Below are positions 17,146 through 24,716 of a stretch of 64,000 nucleotides of DNA, piece by piece. Each line of letters starts with the position of its first letter. Position 1 is the first letter of the stretch. Made by a program: the position numbers and the translations under genes. This DNA comes from Clostridia bacterium (lineage in GTDB: Bacteria; Bacillota; Clostridia; Oscillospirales; CAG-272), in assembly GCA_017443595.1 (NCBI GenBank), contig JAFSYU010000033.1, positions 137,414-201,413 of the forward strand, read 5' to 3'. The notes under the pieces are model-generated. The model was not told the DNA's origin. It saw only the letters and a list, made by a program, of their open reading frames with translations, and searched no databases.

Positions 17146-18279
17146 TTATACTATTGAATTTTTTGCTACGTAGAACGGTATGCTCTGATGACCGGACAGG
17201 TTTACGCCGTCTTTAAGCATAACGTTTTTGTCTAATATCGCGCAGTTAAGGCTGCAGTTCCTGCCTATAAAGCTGCCCTGCATCACTATTGAGTTTTTGA
17301 TCACCGCGCCTTCCGATACGGTAACGCCGCGGAATATAATCGAGTTTTCCACGTGACCGCTTACGACGCAGCCGTCTGCCAGAAGCGAATTTCTGACAAA
17401 CGAGCCTTCCGTATATCTCGTAGGCGGAGAATTACGCACCTTTGTGTAAACGGGTCTGTCCTTTATTTCAAGCAGAGCGTGCCTTACGGCAGGATCGAGC
17501 AGCTCCATACTGCAGGAGTAATACTCGGATAACGAGCTCACGCAGGCAAAATACCCGTCGTACTTGTACGACATTATTTTATAAGAATTTATATTTTTTA
17601 AAAGTACGTCCGTGTTAAAGGATGTATACCCGTGCGCTGACGCGTCCGCTATTATCTCAAGCAGCTTGTCGCGCCTTAAGACCATGATGTTCAGGCTTAT
17701 ATCGTGATCTCCGCTTATATCTCTCGGATATACGAGAAGGTCCGTCATCCTGCCGTCTTTATCTGATTTTATAACAACGTTTTTCATCGCCGTTTCGGGC
17801 GTGAGCGTCATTTTCTTGACGGCTATCGTTATATCAGCGCCGGTCTTGGTATGGAAATCTATCATATCGCCCAAGTCAACGTTACATATAACGTCGCAGT
17901 CGGATAAAACGACAAGCTCTTCTTTTCTGCTGGCTATGTATACCGTTGCGGACTTCATGGATTCAAGACGCGACGTGACGTATTCGCGTCTGTTGCCCTG
18001 TGCGAACGCCGTCATGTTCGGCGGTATAAGCTTTATGCCGCCGGCTCTTGACGCAAGGTCCCAGTCTTTACCGGTGCCTATATGGTCGGCAAGTGACTGA
18101 TAGTTAGCCTGAGTTATTATACCTATGCTCGTAACTTTGGAGTTGACCATGTTCGATAAAGCAAAATCTATAAACCTGTATCTGCAGCCGTAGGGAACGG
18201 ACGCCATGGTACGCAGACGCGTGAGCTCCGGCAGGTTGTTATCATGGATGTTTGAAAAAATTATACCTGTAACAGACAT
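17146..18279 (-). CDS. glgD: Glucose-1-phosphate adenylyltransferase subunit GlgD
   Basis: The 377-residue protein is related to GlgC through its N-terminal nucleotidyltransferase fold (Y-R-F-I-D-F-A-L-S-N) and C-terminal left-handed beta-helix. The N-terminal G-G-G-x-G-x-R-L loop of active pyrophosphorylases is replaced by S-N-I-H-D-N-N-L, so it is expected to be a non-catalytic, activating subunit, as known for Firmicute GlgD. It starts one base after the glgC stop codon, fitting a 1:1 complex. Confidence 0.95.
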   Translation of the reverse strand: MSVTGIIFSNIHDNNLPELTRLRTMASVPYGCRYRFIDFALSNMVNSKVTSIGIITQANYQSLADHIGTGKDWDLASRAGGIKLIPPNMTAFAQGNRREYVTSRLESMKSATVYIASRKEELVVLSDCDVICNVDLGDMIDFHTKTGADITIAVKKMTLTPETAMKNVVIKSDKDGRMTDLLVYPRDISGDHDISLNIMVLRRDKLLEIIADASAHGYTSFNTDVLLKNINSYKIMSYKYDGYFACVSSLSEYYSCSMELLDPAVRHALLEIKDRPVYTKVRNSPPTRYTEGSFVRNSLLADGCVVSGHVENSIIFRGVTVSEGAVIKNSIVMQGSFIGRNCSLNCAILDKNVMLKDGVNLSGHQSIPFYVAKNSIV

Positions 18280-19479
18280 TTATTTCACCTCCGCTGTAAG
18301 CTTGCTCGTCATAGTGCCGGATTCTATTTTCGTGTTGTCCGGGATCGTCATATCCGCGCCGAGCAGCGTTATTTTTCCGCCTTCAGACGCCGGTGCACCT
18401 ATAACGCAGTTTTTGCCGACGTTTATGCGGCAGTCAAGTATGGAATAGTCTATCAAAGAGCCTTCTTTTATCTCTGTCTCCTCAAATATTACGGAATCTC
18501 TTACGGTCGCGCCGGCTTCGACTTTAACGCCGCCGAACAAAACGGAGTTGATAACTGTGCCGTATACCTCGCAGCCTTCCGTGACAAGAGAATTGACTAT
18601 CTTCGCGTCGCCGCCGACAAAATGCGGAGGTCTTGTTGAATTCCTTGAGAATATCCTGCGCTCGGGCGTACGCAGATCGAGTACCGGTTTTTCGCCTATA
18701 AGGTCCATATTCGCTTCCCAGAGGCTTTGCACGGTCCCTACGTCTTTCCAGTAACCCTTGAAAGGATAAGCAAACATTTTTGCGCCGTCTGCAAGCATTT
18801 TGGGTATCACGTTTTTGCCGAAATCGTTTGACGACGCCGGGTCGTTGTCGTCTTCTTCAAGATATTTCTTTAATATATCCGCGCCGAATATGTATATGCC
18901 CATTGAAGCTTTTGTGCTTTTCGGCTTTGCGGGCTTTTCTTCAAATTCATATATGGAATTGTCGTCGCGCGTGTTCATTATACCGAAGCGCGACGCCTCG
19001 GACAGCGGCACGTCTATGACGGCTATCGTGCAGTCAGCGCCGTTTTCCTTATGGTATTTCAGCATCTCGTAATAATCCATTTTATAGATATGGTCGCCGG
19101 AGAGGATAAGCACGTAATCCGGATCGTATCTTTCAATAAAACCGAGATTCTGATAAATGGCGTTGGCGGTGCCTTTGTACCAGTACGCGCCGTTCGCCCT
19201 CTGATACGGGGGAAGTATCTTAACGCCGCCGTACGTTCTGTCAAGATCCCAGGGCTGTCCGCTGCCTATGTACTCGTTTAAAACGTAAGGCTGATACTGT
19301 GTCAGTACTCCGACAGTATCTATTCCGGAGTTTACGCAGTTTGATAGTGTAAAGTCGATGATCCTGTATTTGCCGCCGAAAGGTACCGCGGGCTTCGCGT
19401 TTTTCTCGGTCAGATTATACAGGCGGCTGCCCTGACCGCCGGCAAGCAGCATGGCAACGCACTCTTTCTTCTGAAGCAT
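18280..19479 (-). CDS. glgC: Glucose-1-phosphate adenylyltransferase, catalytic subunit
   Basis: It makes ADP-glucose from ATP and glucose-1-phosphate, the committed step of glycogen synthesis. The 399-residue protein has the catalytic loop A-G-G-Q-G-S-R-L near residue 13, [10 protein letters not shown] near residue 37, the substrate motif E-F-E-E-K-P and a beta-helix tail. It lies 13 bases after glgB and abuts glgD. Allosteric control by glycolytic intermediates is usual for the family but cannot be read from the sequence. Confidence 0.97.
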   Translation of the reverse strand: MLQKKECVAMLLAGGQGSRLYNLTEKNAKPAVPFGGKYRIIDFTLSNCVNSGIDTVGVLTQYQPYVLNEYIGSGQPWDLDRTYGGVKILPPYQRANGAYWYKGTANAIYQNLGFIERYDPDYVLILSGDHIYKMDYYEMLKYHKENGADCTIAVIDVPLSEASRFGIMNTRDDNSIYEFEEKPAKPKSTKASMGIYIFGADILKKYLEEDDNDPASSNDFGKNVIPKMLADGAKMFAYPFKGYWKDVGTVQSLWEANMDLIGEKPVLDLRTPERRIFSRNSTRPPHFVGGDAKIVNSLVTEGCEVYGTVINSVLFGGVKVEAGATVRDSVIFEETEIKEGSLIDYSILDCRINVGKNCVIGAPASEGGKITLLGADMTIPDNTKIESGTMTSKLTAEVK

Positions 19480-19492
19480 TTCTGTGTCTCCT

Positions 19493-21397
19493 TTATTTAT
19501 TTATCGGTTTTAAAATTTCGCCTTTGTATATGGACGCCGATAACGGCGGCATTGATATTTTTATGCTCCGCTCAAATCCGTCGGACTTTATTTTTTTAGC
19601 CGGTACGGGCAAAGATCTTATCAAAGAGGTAGAGAATATCTCGCGGTAAAGTCCGGCCTCCGGCACGCCTACCGTGTAGTTTTTTATTTCTGCGGCGGAG
19701 AAATTGAAAGCGCACAGGACAAAATCCCCGTCGGCGCCGTACCGTAAAAACACGGCGGTGTTTTTGTCCGCGTCGTCAACTTTGACCCAGCGGAAACCGT
19801 CCCAGCTGAAATCTCTTTCCCACAGCTCTTTCGTATCAAGGTAAAAGTGGTTGAGCGCGGAAGTGAAGCGCAGCAGGTCCGCGTGCTTTTCATACCCGGT
19901 CATAAACCATTCAAGCTGCGAGCTGCAGTCCCACTCTTTGAACTGCCCGTATTCGGATCCCATGAAAAGCAGCTTTTTGCCCGGATGGCACATCATATAA
20001 GTCAGAAACGTACGGAAACCGGCAAATTTCTGATCGTAGTCGCCGTACATCTTGTCTAAGAGCGATTTTTTGCCGTGTACCACTTCGTCGTGAGATACGG
20101 CGAGAATGAAGTTTTCCGAAAATGAATACGTCATGGAAAACGTGAGCTCGTTATGTATCTTCGATCTGTAAACGGGATCCGTTGACACGTATTTCATCAT
20201 ATCGTTTACAAATCCCATGTTCCACTTGAAATTGAAGCCCAGACCGCCGAGATAAACGGGTTTTGTCACCATAGGCCACGCCGTTGATTCCTCAGCCGCC
20301 ATAAGCACGTCGGAAAATCTTTCAAATACCGCGCAGTTGAGTTTTTTGAAAAAATCTATCGCTTCGTAGTTTTTATTCGATCCGTCGTGCGACGGTATCC
20401 ATTCGCCCGGCTTTTTGTCAAAATCAAGGTAAAGCATGGAAGCAACGGCGTCCACGCGCAATCCGTCAACGTGATATTCGGTCAGCCAGTAAAGCGCGTT
20501 TGATATAAGGAAGGACCGGACCTCCTCGCGTCCCACGTCAAAGAAACGCGTGCCCCATACTTTATGTTCTTTTCTGTCCTCGCCCTGATATTCGTAACAA
20601 GGCGTCCCGTCAAATTCATATAAACCGTGTTCGTCTTTTGAAAAATGCGCCGGGACCCAGTCAAGCAGAACGCCTATTCCGTATGAATGAAGCTTGTTTA
20701 TGAAATACATAAAGTCCGCCGGCTCGCCGAAGCGCGACGTAGGCGCGTAAAAGCCGCATATCTGGTAACCCCAGCTCTCGTCAAGCGGATGTTCCGCAAC
20801 GGGAAGCAGCTCAACGTGAGTATAGCCCATTCTCTTGACGTATGGACCGAGCCTGTCCGCAAGTTCACGGTAATTAAGGTAATCGCCGCCGGGCTTACGC
20901 ATAAACGAACCGAGATGCACCTCGTAAATATTGACAGGCGTTGTGTAAGCCGGTTTCGTGTCCGTCGGACACATTGCTTTTTTTCGTGATCTGAGCCAGC
21001 CGCCGTCCGTCCACGGATAAGGCTGAAGATCGTATAAATAAGTCGCCGTTTCTTCATGCGTACCGGCGTAAACGCCGTACGGATCGGCTTTGAACGTGGC
21101 TTTGCCGTGATTGAAGATAAGATATTTGTATTTTATCTTGTCCTCGTTTTTGAAATCCAGCTTTATTTTAAGCTCCCACAAGCCTTTTTTTGATATGCGC
21201 GTCATGGGAGAAGATTCATCCCAGTTGTTGAAATCGCCCGTAACGTAAACGGAATCGGCGTTAGGCGCCCACGTGCGGAATACGGTATAAACCGTGCCTT
21301 TTTCATCCGTGATCTTATGCGCGCCTAAATATTCATATGCTTTGAAATACGTTCCCTGATGAAACAGATATCTTTCGGTTTTGTTTGACTGTGCCAT
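19493..21397 (-). CDS. glgB: 1,4-alpha-glucan branching enzyme
   Basis: It introduces alpha-1,6 branches into glycogen. From the ATG at 21397 the protein has 634 residues, with AAGGAA 8 bases upstream; an in-frame TTG 21 bases further up would overlap that site. Residues about 20-120 are a CBM48 domain (V-T-G-D-F-N-N-W-D). The GH13 catalytic motifs are [17 protein letters not shown] (nucleophile Asp), A-A-E-E-S-T and S-H-D-E-V-V-H. It is the first gene of a seven-gene operon with no internal terminator. Confidence 0.96.
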   Translation of the reverse strand: MAQSNKTERYLFHQGTYFKAYEYLGAHKITDEKGTVYTVFRTWAPNADSVYVTGDFNNWDESSPMTRISKKGLWELKIKLDFKNEDKIKYKYLIFNHGKATFKADPYGVYAGTHEETATYLYDLQPYPWTDGGWLRSRKKAMCPTDTKPAYTTPVNIYEVHLGSFMRKPGGDYLNYRELADRLGPYVKRMGYTHVELLPVAEHPLDESWGYQICGFYAPTSRFGEPADFMYFINKLHSYGIGVLLDWVPAHFSKDEHGLYEFDGTPCYEYQGEDRKEHKVWGTRFFDVGREEVRSFLISNALYWLTEYHVDGLRVDAVASMLYLDFDKKPGEWIPSHDGSNKNYEAIDFFKKLNCAVFERFSDVLMAAEESTAWPMVTKPVYLGGLGFNFKWNMGFVNDMMKYVSTDPVYRSKIHNELTFSMTYSFSENFILAVSHDEVVHGKKSLLDKMYGDYDQKFAGFRTFLTYMMCHPGKKLLFMGSEYGQFKEWDCSSQLEWFMTGYEKHADLLRFTSALNHFYLDTKELWERDFSWDGFRWVKVDDADKNTAVFLRYGADGDFVLCAFNFSAAEIKNYTVGVPEAGLYREIFSTSLIRSLPVPAKKIKSDGFERSIKISMPPLSASIYKGEILKPINK

Positions 21398-21426
21398 AAA
21401 AATTCCTTTTAATATCAATCCTTTAC

Positions 21427-21455
21427 ATTATACTACATTTACGTGAAAATTTCAA
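21427..21455 (-). promoter_or_regulatory. Sigma-A promoter of the glycogen operon
   Basis: On the minus strand TTGAAA (21455-21450), a 17-base spacer and TATAAT (21432-21427) lie 30 bases before the glgB start. The leader would be about 22 bases, so there is no room for a riboswitch. Confidence 0.85.
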
Positions 21456-21576
21456 TATATTTATTAAAGATTTTTCGGTAATTCATAATATTTATTATTT
21501 AACATTTTATACGTAGAAAAATCAAAACGGCTGTTTTATACTATTATGAGACAATGAAAAAAAGCAAGGAGTTTTT

Positions 21577-22251
21577 ATGATAAAAATTGCACCTTCCATA
21601 CTCTCCGCGGATTTTTCAAAACTCGGAGATCAGATATTGAAAACAAAGGAAGCCGGAGCGGAATATTTACATATAGACGTTATGGACGGCATATTCGTTC
21701 CCAACATCTCTTTCGGCGCTCCCGTATATAAATGCATCCGCAAAATGACGGATCAGTTTTTTGACGTCCATCTTATGATTGTTGATCCGCTGCGCTATAT
21801 AGACGCTTTCGCGGCAGCCGGCGCCGACGGTATTACCATACATCACGAGGCGTGCGACAACCGGATAGAAACGCTGCAGTATATAAGAAGCAAAGGCATA
21901 AAAGCGGCTGTCTCCATAAAACCTAAAACCGATCCGCAGGTGCTGAAACCTTATCTGCCGTTTATAGATATGATACTTATAATGTCCGTAGAACCGGGAT
22001 TCGGCGGTCAGTCGTTCATACCCACCGCGATAGACAGCGTTAAAGCCGCTAAAAAGCTTGTTGATGAAAGCGGCTTTGATATAGATATAGAGGTCGACGG
22101 CGGTCTTTCCGCAAAGAACGTGGACCTCGTAACGAGCGTCGGAGCAAACGTCATCGTCGCCGGTTCAGCCGTGTTCGGTGCTCCGGATATGGGTGAGGCG
22201 ATCAAAGAGATACGCGAAAACGGTGATAAAACGTACTGCACAAAGCTTTGA
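21577..22251 (+). CDS. rpe: Ribulose-phosphate 3-epimerase
   Basis: It interconverts ribulose-5-phosphate and xylulose-5-phosphate in the pentose phosphate pathway. The 224-residue TIM barrel shows H-I-D-V-M-D-G near residue 33, M-S-V-E-P-G-F-G-G-Q-S-F near residue 144 and E-V-D-G-G-L. AAGGAG lies upstream. In many Firmicutes rpe follows rsgA; here rsgA is about 24 kb away on the same strand and this copy stands next to a surface protein gene. Confidence 0.96.
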   Translation: MIKIAPSILSADFSKLGDQILKTKEAGAEYLHIDVMDGIFVPNISFGAPVYKCIRKMTDQFFDVHLMIVDPLRYIDAFAAAGADGITIHHEACDNRIETLQYIRSKGIKAAVSIKPKTDPQVLKPYLPFIDMILIMSVEPGFGGQSFIPTAIDSVKAAKKLVDESGFDIDIEVDGGLSAKNVDLVTSVGANVIVAGSAVFGAPDMGEAIKEIRENGDKTYCTKL

Positions 22252-22289
22252 TCCGATTATAAATTTCTGAAAGGAGGCTTCGCGGATAA

Positions 22290-23183
22290 ATGAAAAAAAC
22301 TGTCTTGTTTATAGTTGTTTTAGCTATTTTATCCGCGGTTTTTTCCGTTGTTTCGTCGGCGGTGATACAGTCTCCGCCTAAGGATAAAGATATCAAAGCA
22401 AACGTATACGTTACAGACCGTCCCGCCGTATTAGACGGCGTTATATCAAACGGAGAATATAAAAAACTAAGCATACCGCAGTCGTCTTTATCCTACGTGG
22501 TAGGCTCGGAAGAAGACTGGGCGAGAGTCAGGAATACAGAATTCGAGGCTTACGCCTCCGTTTATGCCGATACCTTCAATTTCGCGCTTGCAGTGCAGAC
22601 GGACGATGAGTATTACATAACAGAATGTGAGCCGAAATATTTGTGGGCGCAGACGGCGCTTCTGCTGTCGTTTTCCGCAACGGAAACGACCGGAAGAAAC
22701 GCTTTTGAGATCGGCGTAAGACCCGACGGAAAATATTACGTGTGGCGCCAGTTTACCGACTATTCGCCGGAAAACGATTTTGCCGCCGTATACGAAAACG
22801 GCGTCATAACGTACGAGATATCCGTACCGTTATCCGCTTTCGGCGCGGAAGGCGAGTCGGACTTCAAATTCTGTTTCAGTATTTCATTAGGAAATTATTT
22901 CAACAACGAACGTCAGGCGTACGTGCAGTTCGGACAAGGTATCTCCGGTTTTTCGGAAGCGTCCGACGCGGACGCCGGTAAGGACGCCGCGCTTTTCCCG
23001 ACCGTATACGTAGTGAAAGAAGACACGGAGAAGGAAACGCAGCCGGAACAAAAAGACGACCCGGTAATAACACCGCCGGACACGGGAATAAACGCAAAGC
23101 CCGTGCTGCTGTCGTCAGCCGCCGCGGCCGCCGCCTCGCTTTCAGTTTGTTACATACTTATCCGCAAACGCAGATCATATTAA
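22290..23183 (+). CDS. Secreted surface protein with DOMON/CBM9-like domain and C-terminal anchor
   Basis: The 297-residue protein has a Sec signal peptide (residues 1-27), then a beta-rich domain of about 200 residues opening with A-V-L-D-G-V-I-S-N-G-E-Y, the usual start of DOMON/CBM9-like carbohydrate or ligand-binding modules. A Glu/Lys-rich linker leads to P-P-D-T-G, about 20 hydrophobic residues and R-K-R-R, which resembles a sortase sorting signal with a non-canonical motif. AAAGGAGG is 12 bases before the ATG, a long spacing. The gene ends at an intrinsic terminator. Confidence 0.75.
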   Translation: MKKTVLFIVVLAILSAVFSVVSSAVIQSPPKDKDIKANVYVTDRPAVLDGVISNGEYKKLSIPQSSLSYVVGSEEDWARVRNTEFEAYASVYADTFNFALAVQTDDEYYITECEPKYLWAQTALLLSFSATETTGRNAFEIGVRPDGKYYVWRQFTDYSPENDFAAVYENGVITYEISVPLSAFGAEGESDFKFCFSISLGNYFNNERQAYVQFGQGISGFSEASDADAGKDAALFPTVYVVKEDTEKETQPEQKDDPVITPPDTGINAKPVLLSSAAAAAASLSVCYILIRKRRSY

Positions 23184-23186
23184 AAT

Positions 23187-23207
23187 CCCGCCCCGTGCGG
23201 GTTTTTT
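23187..23207 (+). terminator. Intrinsic terminator
   Basis: CCCGC (23187-23191) pairs with GCGGG (23197-23201) followed by T6, just after the surface protein stop codon. Confidence 0.85.
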
Positions 23208-23227
23208 ATGAAATTTCAAAAAAGGTA

Positions 23228-23275
23228 TTGACAGCGTAACAATGTTATGCTATAATAAGACCGTAACAATGTTAC
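23228..23275 (+). promoter_or_regulatory. yhbD promoter with two palindromic operators
   Basis: A perfect TTGACA (23228-23233), 17-base spacer and TATAAT (23251-23256). The palindrome GTAACAATGTTAC occurs exactly at 23263-23275, over the start of transcription, and with one changed base (GTAACAATGTTAT) at 23236-23248, inside the spacer. The positions predict repression or MerR-type twisting control, most simply by YhbD itself. Confidence 0.85.
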
Positions 23276-23287
23276 GGAGGTGAGCAA

Positions 23288-23668
23288 ATGGATGAAAAAG
23301 AAATGATCTCAAAAAAAGATCTGCTTGAAAAATACGGGATTTCATACGGCGCGCTTTACCGGTGGAAACGTATGGGACTTATCCCGGACGAGTGGTTTGT
23401 AAAAACGGCGTCCGTTACCGGTCAGCAGACGTTTTTCCCTAAAAGACTGATATGTGAGAGGGTAGAGCAGATATTGAACATGAAGGACGGCGTGTCTTTA
23501 TCCGAGCTTGCGGACAGCTATAAGGAAAAAGAGGAAAAAGAAGCGTATCTGACCGTGGTGACCGATTTCGGTACGACAAAATTCAAAATGAGCGAAATTC
23601 AGCTTGTTTACACAACAAACGAAAACGAAACAAAGATATTTATACAAAGGGCGGGTGAAATAAAATGA
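23288..23668 (+). CDS. yhbD: YhbD-family (DUF4004) MerR-like regulator
   Basis: The 126-residue protein has an N-terminal winged-helix typical of MerR-like proteins: I-S-K-K-D-L-L-E-K-Y-G-I-S-Y-G-A-L-Y-R-W-K-R near residues 7-28, then E-W-F-V-K and the G-Q-Q-T-F-F-P motif shared with Bacillus YhbD. The C-terminal 50 residues are a strand-rich domain. The ribosome binding site GGAGG overlaps the second operator, so the protein may also affect its own translation start. It overlaps the bactofilin gene by ATGA, as the yhbDEF genes are arranged in Bacillus. It is most likely an autoregulator of this two-gene operon. Confidence 0.88.
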   Translation: MDEKEMISKKDLLEKYGISYGALYRWKRMGLIPDEWFVKTASVTGQQTFFPKRLICERVEQILNMKDGVSLSELADSYKEKEEKEAYLTVVTDFGTTKFKMSEIQLVYTTNENETKIFIQRAGEIK

Positions 23669-24414
23669 AAATATCAGGCAGCGGAACCGTTAAAGGCGGG
23701 GATTATAATGAGGAAATACGTATTTCCGGCAGCGGAACGATAGACGGAAATATCAGATGTACGGAGCTTCACGCTTCAGGCTCGGTAAGAGCAAACGGAT
23801 ACGTGGAATGTGAAGGAGAAATAAGTGTGTCCGGCTCCGGCAGCTTTGAGGACGTGAAAGCAAAAAGAGTCATATCTTCCGGATCGTTTGGCTCCGGATC
23901 GCTTTCGGTTGACAACAAACTTGAAACGTCCGGATCGTGCAAAGTAAAAGGAGCTTTATACGCGGATGAAGCGATAATATCCGGATCGCTTGAAGTAAGA
24001 GAAAACGCAAAATTCGGCAAAGCCGATATAAGCGGTGGATTTGACTGTGACGGCGATACGGAAGCCGAAGATTTCAGAATAAGCGGACCCGTAACCGTAA
24101 ACGGACTGCTGAACGCCGAGAATATAAATATAAAGCTCGGGCAAAGGATGTATAAAAACAGGATAAACAGCATAGGCGGAACGAATATAAAAATTGAGAT
24201 CAGTCCGCTTGCGCTTTTCCGCAAAAAAGCTGCCGTACTTTCCGTTAAAGAGTCGATAGAAGGCGATGAGATATATCTTGAAAACACGGAATGTCCGCTT
24301 GTAGTAGGTAAAAACGTAATCATCGGAGAAGGCTGTAAAATAGGAAAAGTGCAGTATTACAACTCCTGCAAAATAAGCGAAGAAGCGGAAGTTTGCAAAG
24401 AGGAAAAAATTTAA
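23665..24414 (+). CDS. Bactofilin-like polymer-forming cytoskeletal protein (YhbE/YhbF type)
   Basis: The 249-residue protein is built of short beta-strand repeats with recurring S-G-S-G and G-x-I/V at about 12-16-residue spacing from the first residues (M-K-I-S-G-S-G-T-V-K-G), which fold as a right-handed beta-helix in the polymer-forming cytoskeletal (bactofilin/DUF583) family. A less regular segment at about 165-200 (Ile/Lys-rich) is followed by more strands. Its length, close to twice a single domain, suggests two bactofilin halves in one chain. It is translationally coupled to yhbD. These proteins form membrane-associated scaffolds; the role in this cell is not known. Confidence 0.85.
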   Translation: MKISGSGTVKGGDYNEEIRISGSGTIDGNIRCTELHASGSVRANGYVECEGEISVSGSGSFEDVKAKRVISSGSFGSGSLSVDNKLETSGSCKVKGALYADEAIISGSLEVRENAKFGKADISGGFDCDGDTEAEDFRISGPVTVNGLLNAENINIKLGQRMYKNRINSIGGTNIKIEISPLALFRKKAAVLSVKESIEGDEIYLENTECPLVVGKNVIIGEGCKIGKVQYYNSCKISEEAEVCKEEKI

Positions 24415-24439
24415 CTTTAAATAAATTTATATAAAGGTA

Positions 24440-24468
24440 TTGCATTTTTAAAAAAAATGTGATATAAT
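24440..24468 (+). promoter_or_regulatory. Sigma-A promoter of the ileS leader
   Basis: TTGCAT (24440-24445), 17-base spacer and TATAAT (24463-24468). It sits just before the T-box leader, so transcription would start near 24475. Confidence 0.85.
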
Positions 24469-24475
24469 CCGCATA

Positions 24476-24705
24476 TCTGCTATGATGAAGACAGTAGCTT
24501 GTGCAAATGACGGGCAAAAGCGAGCCGTGTACGGTGAAAGACGGCTGTCCGCCGCATAGGTGAATATCACTTCGGAGCAGCGCACCGAAAGGTAACGAGT
24601 AGACTGCGCCGTAACTTCTGCGTGAAAGAAGGAGCATATGTTTGTATGTTTATTTTATAATGTATAACTATGCTCTCATTTTATCAGATGAGAGCATTTT
24701 GATTT
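24476..24705 (+). promoter_or_regulatory. Ile T-box leader, antiterminator bulge not recognisable
   Basis: Conserved T-box parts are seen in order: GATGAAGACAGTAG at the start of stem I, AGCGAGCCG and GGTGAAAGACGGC of the distal loop, a specifier loop with ATC (Ile) at 24566-24568, GAGTAG at 24597-24602, and stem III CTTC/GAAG at 24615-24631. The terminator is TGCTCTCAT (24671-24679) with ATGAGAGCA (24688-24696) and TTTTGATTT. An alternative helix GAGCATA (24632-24638) with TATGCTC (24669-24675) would disrupt it, but no TGGNACC sequence for the tRNA CCA end is visible. The specifier matches ileS downstream. Confidence 0.85.
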
Positions 24706-24716
24706 AAGGAGCGACT

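Noticed and set aside
23769..24323. 184-codon minus-strand frame opposite the bactofilin gene
   Set aside because: The Ser/Pro-rich product arises from reading the S-G repeats backwards.
24638..24667. Nine-codon frame inside the ileS leader, preceded by GGAG
   Set aside because: The spacing to the ATG is only 3 bases and it has no Ile codon, so it does not make sense as a leader peptide; the sequence is better explained as part of the T-box helices.
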